64,000 nucleotides of DNA, taken from contig JAMWBK010000013.1 in the NCBI GenBank assembly GCA_029953675.1, positions 620,001 to 684,000 of the forward strand, in the 5' to 3' direction. The DNA is from Rhodosorus marinus (taxonomy: Eukaryota > Rhodophyta > Stylonematophyceae > Stylonematales > Stylonemataceae). The translations under genes and the position numbers were made by a program. Positions 26,466 to 38,293 of this stretch are shown here, in pieces (position 1 is the stretch's first letter; each line of letters starts with the position of its first letter). The notes under the pieces are model-generated. The model ran no database searches. It worked only from the letters and a program-made list of their open reading frames with translations, and had not been told where the DNA came from.

Positions 26466-27175
26466 CCAAGATTGCCCGAAATGCTTGGAATTCTGCAAGG
26501 TCATGGGAACGAATTTGCGATTCGGTACTAGAGAGTCGGAAACATCGTATCCCGTTGCTCCTAGATGCGCAAGACTCTGATGAGCAATCTACATCAAGCA
26601 ATTGTCCCGTAGCATAACAACTTGGGTGGTTTGCGTTCCCGTGGCGGGCTAGTATTTGACTGATTCCGAAAGCCACTTGCCATCCGCAGCTCCTCGATTG
26701 GAGAGGCCCCCCGCACAAGCTGGTGCAATCCGCCCTTTTCTACAATGAGCACAGAATAGAGAAGTCTGAGGTAGCGACAAGTCCAGGTCACAGATCATCC
26801 AAGACAGTATGCCTCCAGTGACAACCCAGGGATAGAGCATTCAAAGATTGCCCCAAAATGCTCGGAAATACTGCGAGGTCATTGGAACGAGTTTTACGAT
26901 TCGATACTAGAGAGTGGGAAACATCGTATCCATATTGCTCCGAGACAGTTGCGCGATACGCTGATGAGCAGTCTACATCAAGCAAATCGTCCCGCCCCGT
27001 AGCATAACAACTTGGGTGCTTGGGTTCCCGTGCCCGGTTAGTATTTGACTGATCCCGAAAGCCACTTGCCATCGGCAGCTCCTCGATTGGACTGGCCCGT
27101 CGCACAAGCTGGTATAATCCACCCTCCTCTGCGATGTGCACGGAAGAGAAAAATCTACTGAGGCAACGCAGGAAG
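26466..27175. repeat. Diverged tandem duplication, unit about 376 bp
   Basis: Copy 1 (about 26466-26788) and copy 2 (about 26842-27175) share long runs such as GTAGCATAACAACTTGGGTG, CCGAAAGCCACTTGCCATC and GCAGCTCCTCGATTGGA, with many substitutions between. It lies between eL21 and the adenylate kinase gene. No reading frame is kept in both copies, so a protein-coding origin is not supported. Confidence 0.85.
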
Positions 27176-27548
27176 AGAGTACCTCTCCTCTTGCGCAGAT
27201 CTGTTTCAAGTACCTGAGAGGCACCACTACAGAGCCGCCAAATGTTACGTCTACGGGTCAAGGAGTCAATCGCAAGGTTACGAGATGGTCCTGAAGTAGT
27301 TTGCGCAGGTTTACCATACTACCAATGTTCACGGCATCATTTTAATGGACATTCAATAACATACTTGGTCCACGACGAGAAACCTATCTACAGGATTCAG
27401 ATCTCATTCACAAGCGAATCACAAAATGGGAGCTAGCATCCCAAGCTGGCAATATCTATAAAGCAAATTAACCAAACAACAAAAGGCAAGCAAAAACTTT
27501 CAACCGCTAGTTCTCAATCATAGCGGGCCTTGTGGCTCCACTGTCCGG
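27176..27548. other. Intergenic
   Basis: 3' flank of the adenylate kinase gene; I looked here for a continuation of the kinase after its stop and saw none. Confidence 0.5.
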
Positions 27549-28550
27549 CTACTTTCGATTCAGAGTTTCACGAATTAGATCTCCAGTAGATACATGCACC
27601 ATTCCAAAATCTCGTCGAAGCAACTCGGCTTGACTTCCCTTTCCACAGCCAGGTGGCCCACAAAGAACAACATTGTGCGGATGACCAGGAGACGTCTCGT
27701 TGTTCAGAGAGAGGTTGAGAATCGTAGATCTTATCTTCAAGTTCAGTTCAGCCCTGGTGACGCCCTCGCCAGCCTCGATCTCCACCACCGGAACATCGTG
27801 CTCACTGAAGCTAGTTAATATGCCAGGAATTTCCGAGCGGTAATTGGCAAGCCTCTCGCGTATCGTGTGTTCACTGTCATCATCTCGAACAGTCAACCTG
27901 TTCGCAACTTCCTCAGTAGGCGGCTTCTTGTACTTGAGATTGTATATGTTGCCCGTCTTCGGATCTATTCTCCTGTTCAAAAGGCGGTCCATGAGCTCTT
28001 CGTCGCCAACCTTCACGACAATCACAATTGACGGAAGGCTCTCGTTTTCCGCTAGGATGTCTACTTGGTGGTGTGTTCTCGGGAATCCATCCAGTAACCA
28101 ACCATGCCTAGAGCATTCCGTCCTAGAGAGCCGCTCCTTAAGAAGGCTTCCAATGACCGCATCGGGGATAAGATGGCCTTCTTTGAGGGTCTCCTTTATC
28201 TTTTCTCTGTCCCAAGATACGGGAGCCTGTACCTCAGCAGTCTGTACGTTCGACTTGTGGTCACTCTTGATAAAGGAGCTGAGGCCCTCATCAACGCTCA
28301 GACTTTGGCTGATAGGCGACCTAGAAACCTGACTCAACGCTGGACTTAGAGAAACGGGTGTCATGGCTCCAATACTCAGACCTGAGTCAAAGCTTCTGGA
28401 AACTTTGAGAGTCCCTTCGGTTCTCGACAACTCCGGAGTGGACTCGACGCTCCTTGGGATCCTCATCCAACCTCTAAACTCCGCCGGCAAAGGAGGCTTT
28501 TGCAACATACCCCCCACCTTCCCACTTGTTCTAGTAAGCGTAGACGCCAT
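27549..28550 (-). CDS. Adenylate kinase with circularly permuted domain order
   Basis: Adenylate kinases interconvert ATP + AMP and 2 ADP. Here one intronless 333-aa frame carries all hallmark segments in rotated order. Residues 1-112 are a Ser-rich extension without known domain. The kinase then begins inside the AMP-binding region (REKIKETLKEGHLIPD, 115-130), runs through WLLDGFPRT (151-159), the LID with RRIDPKTGNIYN (193-204), Arg residues in RLTVRDDD and TIRERL, to the usual C-terminal part (about 275). After a short linker comes what is normally the N-terminus: VVLCGPPGCGKGSQ (P-loop, 298-306) and HVSTGDLIRE (STGD 321-324), and the protein stops at LNRK. No P-loop precedes the kinase and none of the pieces is duplicated. 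Key catalytic residues are all present, so activity is plausible. An in-frame GTG at 28619 is not preferred. Confidence 0.88.
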   Translation of the reverse strand: MASTLTRTSGKVGGMLQKPPLPAEFRGWMRIPRSVESTPELSRTEGTLKVSRSFDSGLSIGAMTPVSLSPALSQVSRSPISQSLSVDEGLSSFIKSDHKSNVQTAEVQAPVSWDREKIKETLKEGHLIPDAVIGSLLKERLSRTECSRHGWLLDGFPRTHHQVDILAENESLPSIVIVVKVGDEELMDRLLNRRIDPKTGNIYNLKYKKPPTEEVANRLTVRDDDSEHTIRERLANYRSEIPGILTSFSEHDVPVVEIEAGEGVTRAELNLKIRSTILNLSLNNETSPGHPHNVVLCGPPGCGKGSQAELLRRDFGMVHVSTGDLIRETLNRK

Positions 28551-31213
28551 GATATCACTATTCACACGCCAAATGACCTCAAACACAACCCAATCCCACG
28601 ACACGCGCAACGCATACACAACTTGATAAATACTCTCCTCCCCGAAAACCTAGCACACACACACCCAACCCTCCTCACCGCCTTCACCTATTACCACCTG
28701 TCAACACATTTAATACAAAGCACAACCTAAACAACCCCCTCAAACCCCTAAATACCAACACCCCCAAACACAATCCTCTATGCTTATCCCTTCCCCCTCG
28801 CCCTATGGACTACAAATACCCCTGCCACCAGCCCATACCCAATTCCCAATGTTTGCTATCGTTTGCCCTCTAATGAAAGAGCTTGCACTCCTATCGCCAT
28901 AGTGACTTACTCATTTACCTCACCCCCCCGGCGGGGGTGTAAAATAGCTGTAAAGCTAAACCAAAAACCCTAATAGCGGAAAAGACCTCAATCTCCACCT
29001 AAATTTTTCACTCCAATCAGTAAAAAAAAAAAGCATCAGCCATCCCATGAAACTGATTCTATCCCCCTGGATAATATCCACGAATATTCTGGAACTGTTT
29101 ACAAAATATAAACTATTAAACATAATCGATCTTTTTTTAAGATAGCCACCCCTGTTTAACTCTTTTTTGGAAAGCTGACGGGACGGCTTACTACTTTTGT
29201 GATGGGCGAGGGGGGGGGGTGCGCCACCGTGGCGGGTGGGAATTTGAGGAGAACAGAAAGCCCCTGTAAGAGATCAAAAGGAGCCTATGGTGTAATTTTT
29301 CTTCAGCCTCCCTCACCCTTTTTGGGCTCTCGTTAAAGAAACTAAGCTACCACTGAAAATTCGTATGGCGATTGGTTCTAATAGATATTCACTTTTGTTT
29401 GATTGGTTAAGAAGTACTGGACACTTTTTGGCAATGTCATTCCAGGCAAACTCACCAATGGACGGACTATGCCTTGAGAAATATAACTGAAAAGGCCTCC
29501 CTGACTTATGCAAATATTTAATATTCAGTCGATAGTTGTTCTCGTTTCTGAACCCCCTACTTATAGTCTCGCGACATATCGTTTTATTCATAAAATTTTA
29601 AATATTATCCGGGATTACTGTTTTGTTTCTGAGCATTCGAGGGGTATGCAAAATTGATGAGAGAAACTAATAATTATCAAGGCAAACAACAAGCGCTCCT
29701 GTGAACTGTTGCTAATTGAGGACAGCGAAAAAGATTGAAAGGTAAGATTTTTCCTTCACTCCCATACTCGAAAACCGGAATGATAACGACTGATACGATA
29801 TATGATGATTGAAAATCTTCGTGCTCCTTTTTTTTTATGCTGAAAGCAAGAGATCGAATCTCCATCGTTTCGCCTACGTCGAATTTGATTTGAGCTTCTC
29901 CAATTTTCAGAAGGTTTTTCAAGCAAATGACGAAAAAAATTTGCGCGCCTCGATTAGGATCTATACTCAAATAAAAATATAGCACGTGTCTCAACGTTAC
30001 CTTTTTTTTTTTTTTTTTGTATTTGCTCGTCCTGGTTTTGGCCTACCTTCAACCCCTGCAACTTCTAATAGAAAACTTGGAATCTGGAGCTTCACCAAAA
30101 CAACTGTTGGTTTCAGCGCCTTACGGATGGTTACTTCCATTACCCAGAAAATCTCACTTGCCTGCCCACCCCCCAAAACAAAAAGCTCTCCATACAACAA
30201 GTTCAGGATTTTCCGGAATTACTCATTTTCCTTGACTTGTTAAGAGCGAGCTTTCGTGCTGGGCGATGTTTGTTTTCTAATAAATAGGAAAATGTAGGTG
30301 GGTCACCTTTGGAGGCCATCGAAAATCGCATTCGAGGCTGTTTTCGTGATAGAATTATTGAATAAACGCTATGTATCAACCCATATATTTCATGAATAGG
30401 ATAATAAATGATATTCAAACCCGGTATTTCTGCCGTATAACCGGTTAGACTTGATTGAACTTGGTGTCAGCAGCGATTGGGATTATTCCTCCTTTTTTCT
30501 TTTTGGTAGATCCATGCGGTTGGCATAGCACCTTCCAGCCATCGAGCTACGCTCTGGCGGATGGGCAGCTCCTTTTTTTTTTTTTGACCACAGCTAAGAG
30601 CACTTGCATGCTAGCCCGACGGGAGTTGGAAGAAAACGGAACCAGAAGTGTGAGAGTTACTGGTACGGGTCATGACCGGGCAGCGAGTCCTGATCCTCCT
30701 TATGTTGGACAAGACACACGTGAGTTTGACGACGTCTAGAAGATGAGCCTGATAGTTTTTCTAGATCCTTTCAGGTCGAACGGGGATAAGGGTACCAGCT
30801 TGACGTTTTGGCTGCGATATCAGGGCCTCCTCTAGTGACCTCGTTTGCACAATGAAAAGAGCCTCCTTGTACGTCAAACATAAGCAGGGAAACCGTGGTC
30901 ATTGAAAAAACTCGTATGTTGTCTTGGAGCGTGGTTTACCAGAAGCAAACGACGCAACTAGCTACTTGAAATACTCCTTAAGGTTCAGTTCCTCCTTAGC
31001 TCCCTCGCCTTCTTCGTGAACGACTTCACCGTCCACTAGTTGCTCAAAACCATCAGTATATCATACACAACCAACCAAGCTCACCACATCTCAGTGATTC
31101 TTGAAAGCGTTCGTGGAGCTGCCAGCAGGTATTCAATGCTGTCCTCGAATTTACTCCTACCCACTAAGCAGCTTCATCTTGTACTCGAAAGCCATCAACC
31201 CCTCCTTGGAAGT
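28551..31213. other. Leader and long intergenic region
   Basis: 28551-28800 is the G/T-rich (in sense) upstream region of the adenylate kinase gene. Beyond it are AT-rich spacer, poly-T runs near 30002 and 30569, and a CACCCCC/GGGGGTG hairpin at 28921-28939. No gene recognised. Confidence 0.5.
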
Positions 31214-32251
31214 TTAGTGCTTGAGCGCGGATGCCTTCTCTGCAGCATCCTTGAACGACTCCGAGAGATTCACAAGTGCGTCTCGCTGAACAGTCACCAT
31301 TTTCTGCGTCCACTCCGTCAGACTATTCGCAATCTCAGAGGCAAGTTTCTCGCAGACCTTGCGGAGCTGGATTGAAGTATCCATCCAGACCGGCTTGGCC
31401 GCGTCCGCCAATGCTAGCAAGTTGCTCCGCTTGGTCTCATCGTCCTCCCTTTCCACTTGGTTCTTGTACTTCAAGTAATCGGTCTGCGAAACGTATAGGA
31501 TAGACTTAGTGATTTGTACGCACGCCGTGCGCCACGTGGAACAGTTCCTACCTTTTGGGTTTGATATCTTTTCTGCAATGGCGTAATCTGCTTCATGTAA
31601 GTTTCTTCAAAACGCCTGCTGATCTGTTGCAAAGGAGCGTTCATATCCGCAGCAAACCTGAAACGAGAGGGACCGAGTTCAATCAAACTTTGCTTCACAT
31701 CCAACGCACCCCGAACGTAGTGTAGGCGAAGTGCGAGTTACATACTTCTCCATCACTAAAGAGGCGGCGATTTCCGCTTTCCCGACCGCTACGTGCGCAG
31801 TAATTGTATCAGCAGTGTAGAACTTTTCAAACGCGGCCACTTGCAACAGCTTCTCTCCGAGCTTCTTTTCTGCCTCCGCCTCGTGGCGCAGAGCCTTGTA
31901 GTGTAGACTAACCGCGGCAACCATATCCTTGAAAGCCGAGCGAACTGCCTCCAGACTCTTAACCGAATCAGCCTGTTGCCAGAATTCCGAATACAACAAT
32001 CAGTGGGCAACTAGCGATTTCCACAAAGAGGAGAACCAAGCCACGAATGTCCAGTCAGATGTGCAAGGCGAATAAACTTCAACACGGCTCACCAGTTCTT
32101 CATCTTCAATATACAATTGACCAGCATCATTGACCCCATACACCTCGGCCCATTTGTTGTTCATCTGCTTTTGAAACTGCGCCGCCTTGGGACCAATGTC
32201 CTGAGAGGCCTTACGCATCTTATCGTTCAAATTCGAAAAAAACGAAGACAT
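31214..32251 (-). CDS. BAR-type membrane-curvature protein
   Basis: Exons 32093-32251, 31746-31972, 31552-31657 and 31214-31483 join in frame to 253 aa, the size of a bare BAR domain. BAR dimers bind and bend membranes in endocytic and endosomal traffic. Visible: an N-terminal amphipathic segment SSFFSNLNDKMRKASQDIG, then long helical heptad-rich stretches (EAEAEKKLGEKLLQVAAFEK, RRFEETYMKQITPLQKRY, KNQVEREDDETKRSN, SEIANSLTEWTQKMV) with almost no Pro or Gly. No SH3, PX or PH domain follows. The exact subfamily (amphiphysin-like, sorting-nexin-like or the plant SH3P type) cannot be told by eye. Introns are about 73-120 bp with normal borders. Confidence 0.75.
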
Positions 32252-32527
32252 GCTTGCTCGCTCTTTTTCGGAGAACACTAAAACTTAGATTTAAAACGTA
32301 AAAGACGCAAACGGACTCCGACACAAACAGCCCGTCAAACCCCCTCCCTGCCTCCGAAAAGATCAATCAGAACAGGAAAATCCAGAGGGCTCCAAAAATG
32401 AAAAAGAAACCTTTCAGATCACAACCTTCTCATTAGACTTTTTCCCTTCCCTCTAGCATCCCATACTGAACGAAATCTCTCACAGTCCTCACCTTCTTGA
32501 ACTCCTGGTCTAACAACTCTACGTCGG

Positions 32528-32539
32528 TATATATATATA
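32528..32539 (-). promoter_or_regulatory. TATA box of the BAR protein gene
   Basis: Alternating TA run about 280 bp upstream of the ATG; the tract between is G/T-rich in sense. Confidence 0.45.
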
Positions 32540-33875
32540 CACAGAGCAGCCGGAGTCGTACATCCATGAAAGACAACTCCCTCCCCTCCTCAAAATACAC
32601 AACAAAATCAAACACATATTTCGAAGTTCAGTTCATGACTAAAAACCATAGAGCATATACATTTATCAATCAATAAGGTTTCTCAAAAGCTGGTTATTAT
32701 TCTCCTTTTCAGCTGTATTTCGTAATAATGATTGCTATTTTTCTTTTCTTTTGATTTATAGGTGTCATTTATCCTTTCAAGGGTCCACAACCGAAATCTA
32801 CGAATGTCATGGTGGGATTGGAAATCAGTCAAATATATGATCGATAAGTTCCTATTTTCAAGATATAATACCTGTTTTGACTGAATAAGGTGATCCTTTC
32901 CCGTTTTCTATGTGTCGTTTATGAATGTTTGGGGCTAGCTAAAAAAAAGTTGAATTCCTGTTCTTTTTGTGAGGTTGAAGTTTTCATTTAAAAGGCTTTG
33001 TTTTTCTTCTGAAAAATGTAAATGAAGTTCAAATACCGGCGGCGTTTCTTTTCCGGAAAAAAAACAACAACTCCGAGTTGTTTGAAATTGAAAACTCCTT
33101 GTATTGAATTGTCTTAAAATAATTGGAATTTGGGGTTAAACCGCCAATCAGTAGGCAGCGACTTTTTGTCGAGTCCTTTATTGACGCGTGTCATAGTCGT
33201 CCTTGAAGGGGGAATGAGCGTTTTCGAGCTACGATGCTGGACTGCGCGGTCAGTACGATTGGGTGGTCAGTCAGGGTGCGACTGGGCTTCTTCATGCAGG
33301 TCTGTGCATGATGACCCTTCTAGAATACAAAATGGGAGAAGAGCTTCAAGACGCGCCAGTGAACTTCAGAGCAGTTCTTGACTGCTTCGGCTTGGAGTGT
33401 ACTGCTGAACACCTCGGAACAGTTCTTTTCACCCCATGGCTCATCAGCGGAAGCAATCGAGGGGTTGTGAACAGAAACTCGGCGGGGGTAGTCAGCTAAA
33501 GGAGACACCAGGGCGTAAACAGCAAACTGTTGGCATCGATATGATCACGAGTCGCACAGGTCGGATAGTCAGTTTACACAGACGCAAATGCCATTGATTT
33601 TGCTTAGACTACAAAAGACCTCCGCTTTGGATGAGGTTCTCATGAAAATAAGGAGTTTGCTAATCATTTCAGGTTTCAAAACCAACGAACTCCCGCTGAG
33701 ATTCGGGATAGCTGAGTAAGTACCAGCAACTGCGCGGACGGCTTGGCGCACACTTCCCTTCCAAAAAGCCGCACTATCATCTGGCCCATTCCTGGTCCTG
33801 AATTTCATTCAAGTTTCTGTACGCGTTCCTGGCCTGCCTTCTTCAGGCCCAGTAATAGCGGATTTCATTCTTTTG
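32540..33875. other. Intergenic
   Basis: AT-rich spacer to about 33130, then GC-balanced sequence with short open frames on both strands that I do not recognise. Confidence 0.5.
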
Positions 33876-35256
33876 TTAATCCCTTTTCGAGTTATTCGTC
33901 CCCGGATGGGTTCCATCCCCCTTCACTTCACCGAGGTTCAACTGAAGTGAGCTCGCGTCAAGGAACATCCTATTGCTCGAACCTGAAAGAGTGCCTGCAA
34001 TTTCCCTAGCCGCTTCGATTCGTCGAAGCTGGATGAAACCGGGATTGTTTCGCATGGCGTCACCTAAGTAGAGCAAGTCGACCGGGACAATCATTAGGCT
34101 AAGTCTCGCTACAAACTCAAAGCCCAAAACAAGTTGATTTCACTGCAAACGAGCATACCGATCATTTCAGCTGATTTAGCCTCTCCCTGCGCTCGGATGA
34201 TGATAGATTTCTTGTCTTGTAGGGCTTTCTCGACTAAGAACCTCGCTCTCTCGGCTTCCTGTTGCGCGACCTGCTTTGCCTCCACCGCAGCAGTGTACTC
34301 TTTACCGAACGCAAGATGCGTAATTGAAACGTCGTCCAAGAGAATGTTGAAGTCCATGGCTCTTTCTCGGAGGTTCCTAGAGATTAATCTTGAAACCTAA
34401 CCATAGGGTAGCTCGCGCGTGAGGTCGCATCCGGATGATACTGGCAAAACAAGAAATCTGTAATTGCGTACCTGCTCTCGCTGCGTGATCAACTGGGACG
34501 CGTTAAACTGAGCTACGACTGACTTCAATACCTCGTTCACAATGGAAGGAAGCACACGTTCATCCCAGTCCGATCCAAGGGTTCGATAGATCGTAGGTAA
34601 TGCTGTTGGATTGGGTCTGGATAGAACGCGCAACGTGATCTGCACCATCTGTAGATCTGTTGCAAGGGGATCGATGAGCCGTATCTGTGAGCAAAGCGCG
34701 TCGGGGCGTAACCTCACCAACGCAATCTCTCGTAGCCTGAATCATGATTGAACAAACCTCTGCTTCCGGTGAGGGACTGAATGTTCCTCGGCTTTGCCCG
34801 AACATCGTAGATCACTGGGACATCAACAAACGGTACTCGCAGATGCGTGCCTTCTCCGTATACGTTCTCCTTTACGCCAGTTATCTTATTGAAAATGACA
34901 GCCCTGTGACCTCCATCCACTGTAGAGTTGAAAAAAGTACTCCATTTCAGCTATACTGCGATAAGAAGTGGCGATCAAGTGAATGTATTCATCATACCGT
35001 TGTACAATCCGTATCGGTAGCCCGCAATACCCGCGGTAAGTAGAACACCAGCCCCGACCAATAGACGTGCACCTGATGAACAAAAGACAATCAACGAAAG
35101 TAATCCGCGACTCAGCAAAGCGTGCGAAAATTCCCAAACATCTAATGCCGCACAAAGCGCGTCCCGTCCTTCTATAGGCTCGAAGTGGTTTTTGTACGTA
35201 CTTGCACCCGCCCCAGGCGGCATTCGGACATCGTTGAAGTTTGGTAAACCGCTCAT
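33876..35256 (-). CDS. PHB2: Prohibitin-2, mitochondrial inner membrane
   Basis: Prohibitins form large ring complexes in the mitochondrial inner membrane that scaffold and protect membrane proteins. Six exons (35202-35256, 34998-35072, 34758-34919, 34472-34656, 34159-34396, 33876-34063) give 300 aa, the expected length. Residues about 20-43 form the membrane anchor ([20 protein letters not shown]); then [76 protein letters not shown] and [20 protein letters not shown], all typical of PHB2. The acceptor for exon 4 is at 34657, not the earlier CACAG, because only this yields [15 protein letters not shown]. The C-terminal 30 residues ([12 protein letters not shown]) are polar and not typical. 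Confidence 0.95.
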
Positions 35257-36383
35257 GCCGGCTCAAGTCAACAACGGACACGCTCTCGCACCCGACCTTT
35301 TCAACGAAGCTTGTATCCCTCCCACAACTCAACAAAGCCCCTCGATCTCTCCCTTCTTTACTCTAACGCTCGCAAAGGACATTGAAAACAATGCTTCCAT
35401 CCCCGTTACCAGCGCCCTTACGAAAATATCGATTGCCGTTCCCAATCGATACCAAAACCCACTATTTCCCCCAAGACGCCAATCCATCCACTTCATTGCC
35501 ACGCTCCGCAGATGCTCAACGACACCACCACAGCTAAATGGAAGCTTCCTTGTTTTAGAAATCAGCTCCATAAACATATTTCTTATTTCAAAATAATTTC
35601 CTTCAAGACTACGCTTAGCGTAATTATACGAGCAAATTGTTTTATATTAAAGACCTGGTCTTAAAAAATATTCTACTTGTTCATACCATGTTCTTTCTAA
35701 TTATTCTTAAATTACGCAAACGCATTATCAAAACAAAGTTTCATTCAACATAGAATCGATGATCTACGATATATTTAGGAAACGTCCCAAGTGAGAGAAA
35801 CATTCAGCTGCACTAAGGGGGGGAGTGTTCCGTTTGGAAAAGTGCCATAAATTAGAAAAAAGGTAAAATTTACAGGTACCTATGTCAACGGTTACGAACG
35901 TTCTGGGTGCTCTAAAGTCCGCAGTCCGCGACGGTGGTTCAATCTGCTTTTCTATGACTCAATCATTATTGTGAAAATGTGTGGAATGCGAAAAAAACCT
36001 CACGGGCCGAAAGTAGTAGATGATAGAGAGATGATTGGATAGTAGTTGGCCTACCGGTTGAAGAACTAAGATAAAATAAAACATCTACGATGAACTTTTT
36101 CCGACAGAAATTCGTATCCAGGGAATTATCAACGGCTTAGATATATTATTGGATAATAGTATCCTATATAGAGTTTAAAATATTTCATTGGATATATATT
36201 TACGCTAAAGCTTTTGATTGGTTAGAATGGGGTTAATGTAGAGTTCATAAGTATTGATAGTCTCAATGGGAGCCGATCGGCTGCGAGCTCCGGCCGTAGT
36301 CGAGTAGGCGCAGGTTGAGTTCTGATCGATGGCAAACTTTGCTAGTGTCTGCAGTAGGCTTTGGGAAACTTGATTGATCAGAT
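35257..36383. other. Divergent upstream region, PHB2 and uL1m
   Basis: The two genes are transcribed away from each other. 35257-35580 is C/A-rich (G/T-rich in PHB2 sense). A minus-strand TATAAT lies near 35620 and a plus-strand ATATATATT at 36192-36200. No gene between. Confidence 0.5.
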
Positions 36384-37978
36384 ATGCTGCGTCTACTATT
36401 TCGAAACGTTGGTAGATCGTCTTTTCCTCAACCAAGTCGTTTGATCGGTCAAAGATGGGCATCAGGCGCAGAATTGGCAACTGGTTCTGTGCCTACAAAG
36501 GAGGAAGGGGGAGCAAGTACCCCTGCTAAGAATACTACCGAAAAGAAGTCAGATTTAGAGGGGCAGTTATCCAGTGAAGACGAGAAAAAGGCCCTGAGGG
36601 CAAAGAAATCCGACGCCGAGAAGGACAAAGAGACCAGGTCATCCAGCTCCCAAAAAAAGCCGCAGGCACAGGCAAAGGAATCTGGAAGTAGTTCGCCGGA
36701 TTCGAAACAGTCTAAAGACTCGAAGAAATCCAAAAGTGATGGGCCAGCTGTTGAGAAGGTAGCGCAGTCTTCAACGACGCGGGAGGGGAAAGGCAAAGCT
36801 GAAAGTAAAAAACCGCGTTCCGAAGAGGACCAGAAACGCTTGGAATGGAGAAGTGAACTTTCCACGAAGCGGTACAAGGAGCTCCTTGAGGTCCATGCAT
36901 ATGCAAAGGAGAACAATATAGAGATACCGGACGCGCCTCAGCGACGGCCTAAACTGCAACCTAATGCGAGCCCGGAGGAGTTCGCGAAATACGAGGAGCA
37001 AATTAAGAGCTTTGTGAAAAGGGCGCGTCTACTTGATAGGCTAAGAGCTCAGCTCAGAGGAGTGGTAAAAGGAAAGGAGTTCAGCGTAGAGGATGCCATT
37101 GATATGGTGGTTAAGCATCAAAGGAGACCAACCCAAGGAATAAGGGTGCGAAACAGTCAAACGAACGACCTGTGATTATTCATATCCTAAAAATGCTGTG
37201 CTTGTGGTTCTCGTGTATCCTACAGGTAAATTTTGTCTTGGGAATCGATGCCTCCAAGTCGAACCAGCTGATACGGCACGTAGGTGTACTACCCCATGGA
37301 CCTCTGGCTGCCAAGCGGAAAATCGTCGTTTTCGCGAAACCCGAGTTGCACGAAGAAGCAAAGGCCGCTGGAGCAGACGTCGTAGGGTACACAGACTTAA
37401 TTAAGGAGATTGAAGAGTCTGGGACGATTGAATGCGATAGGGTGATCGCCACACCGGACATGATCCGCCCTCTCGCGAAGATCGCACGGATTCTCGGTGA
37501 AAGGAACCTTATGCCGAACCCAAAGTTTGGAAGTCTGACTGAGAACATCGAAGACGAGATTAAAGCTTGGAGGCACAACAAACTGTTCTTGAAGAACACA
37601 AAGTATGGACGCCCACCCTCAGTATTCTAATTGATAACCAATCCCCGATCTAATGGGTAGAGACTAACGCGAGGCTCACCCGTATTTGTTCGTCATCCCA
37701 GGATTGGAAATGTTGAGTTCGCCTTCGGAGTGGCAGGCTTGGGAAAAGAGAAACTGGTTGAAAATTTTGCGGCGGCTTGCTTTGCAATTTACGAAGCGAA
37801 GCCTACAGTAATTAAGAAAGGGTACGTGAAGACGATTCGAATTACCGCAAGCTACGAAAAGCCCATGCTCATAGACAAAGCATCGATTAACGAGCTGCTG
37901 AGCCAGTTCGAGAAGGAAGAAAAACTTTTTATGACCACTGGCGTTGTCACCACAAAAGGATTCGACGCACACACATAA
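36384..37978 (+). CDS. MRPL1: Mitochondrial large-subunit ribosomal protein uL1
   Basis: uL1 forms the L1 stalk that releases deacylated tRNA from the E site. Exons 36384-37145, 37226-37602 and 37702-37978 give 471 aa; introns are 80 and 99 bp. The start MLRLLFRNVGRSSFPQPSRL is an Arg-rich, acid-free amphipathic presequence, hence mitochondrial by inference. Residues about 35-155 are a low-complexity Lys/Ser/Glu region, unusual for uL1. The uL1 domain follows: LGIDASKSNQLIRHVGVLPH, KIVVFAKPE, AGADVVGYTDLI, IATPDMIRP, ILGERNLMPNPKFGSLTENI, then after the last splice KIGNVEFAFGVAGLGKEKLV. The last intron donor is placed at 37603 because it restores TKIGNVEF. Confidence 0.92.
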
Positions 37979-38293
37979 AAACGCGGTTCAGAAGTAGAGT
38001 AGGGGCCAGATAGTAATCGCCTCAGCTCGCTTATTTAGATCTCCTCCGTTCTCGTGGAAAGACGTCTACCGTGGTCCCCTAGTGAATGACTCATAGCGTG
38101 CAGAGGAGTTGGAGCGATCTACTAACAGTCAGACACTGGCATCCTTTCTTGAAGAAGGGTAGTTTCGGTACCAATCTGGTCTTTTGCTGTGAGCTGCGGA
38201 TTTGAATATCACCCACCACCTGGCATGCTCGAAAGGCATCTCGTGAATACAAATTACAAAGTGTTTAGTTTAAGATAATTACTAGTAGGAAAC
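37979..38293. other. Short spacer between convergent genes
   Basis: 3' ends of uL1m and the CLC gene face each other. A TGTAA element lies on the minus strand near 38245, about 45 nt past the CLC stop. Confidence 0.5.

Noticed and set aside
27176-27548. A second half of an adenylate kinase after the stop at 27549
   Set aside because: No GHLxPD, GFPRT or LID-like residues appear in any minus frame, and only a weak GTAGCC donor exists at the end of the ORF.
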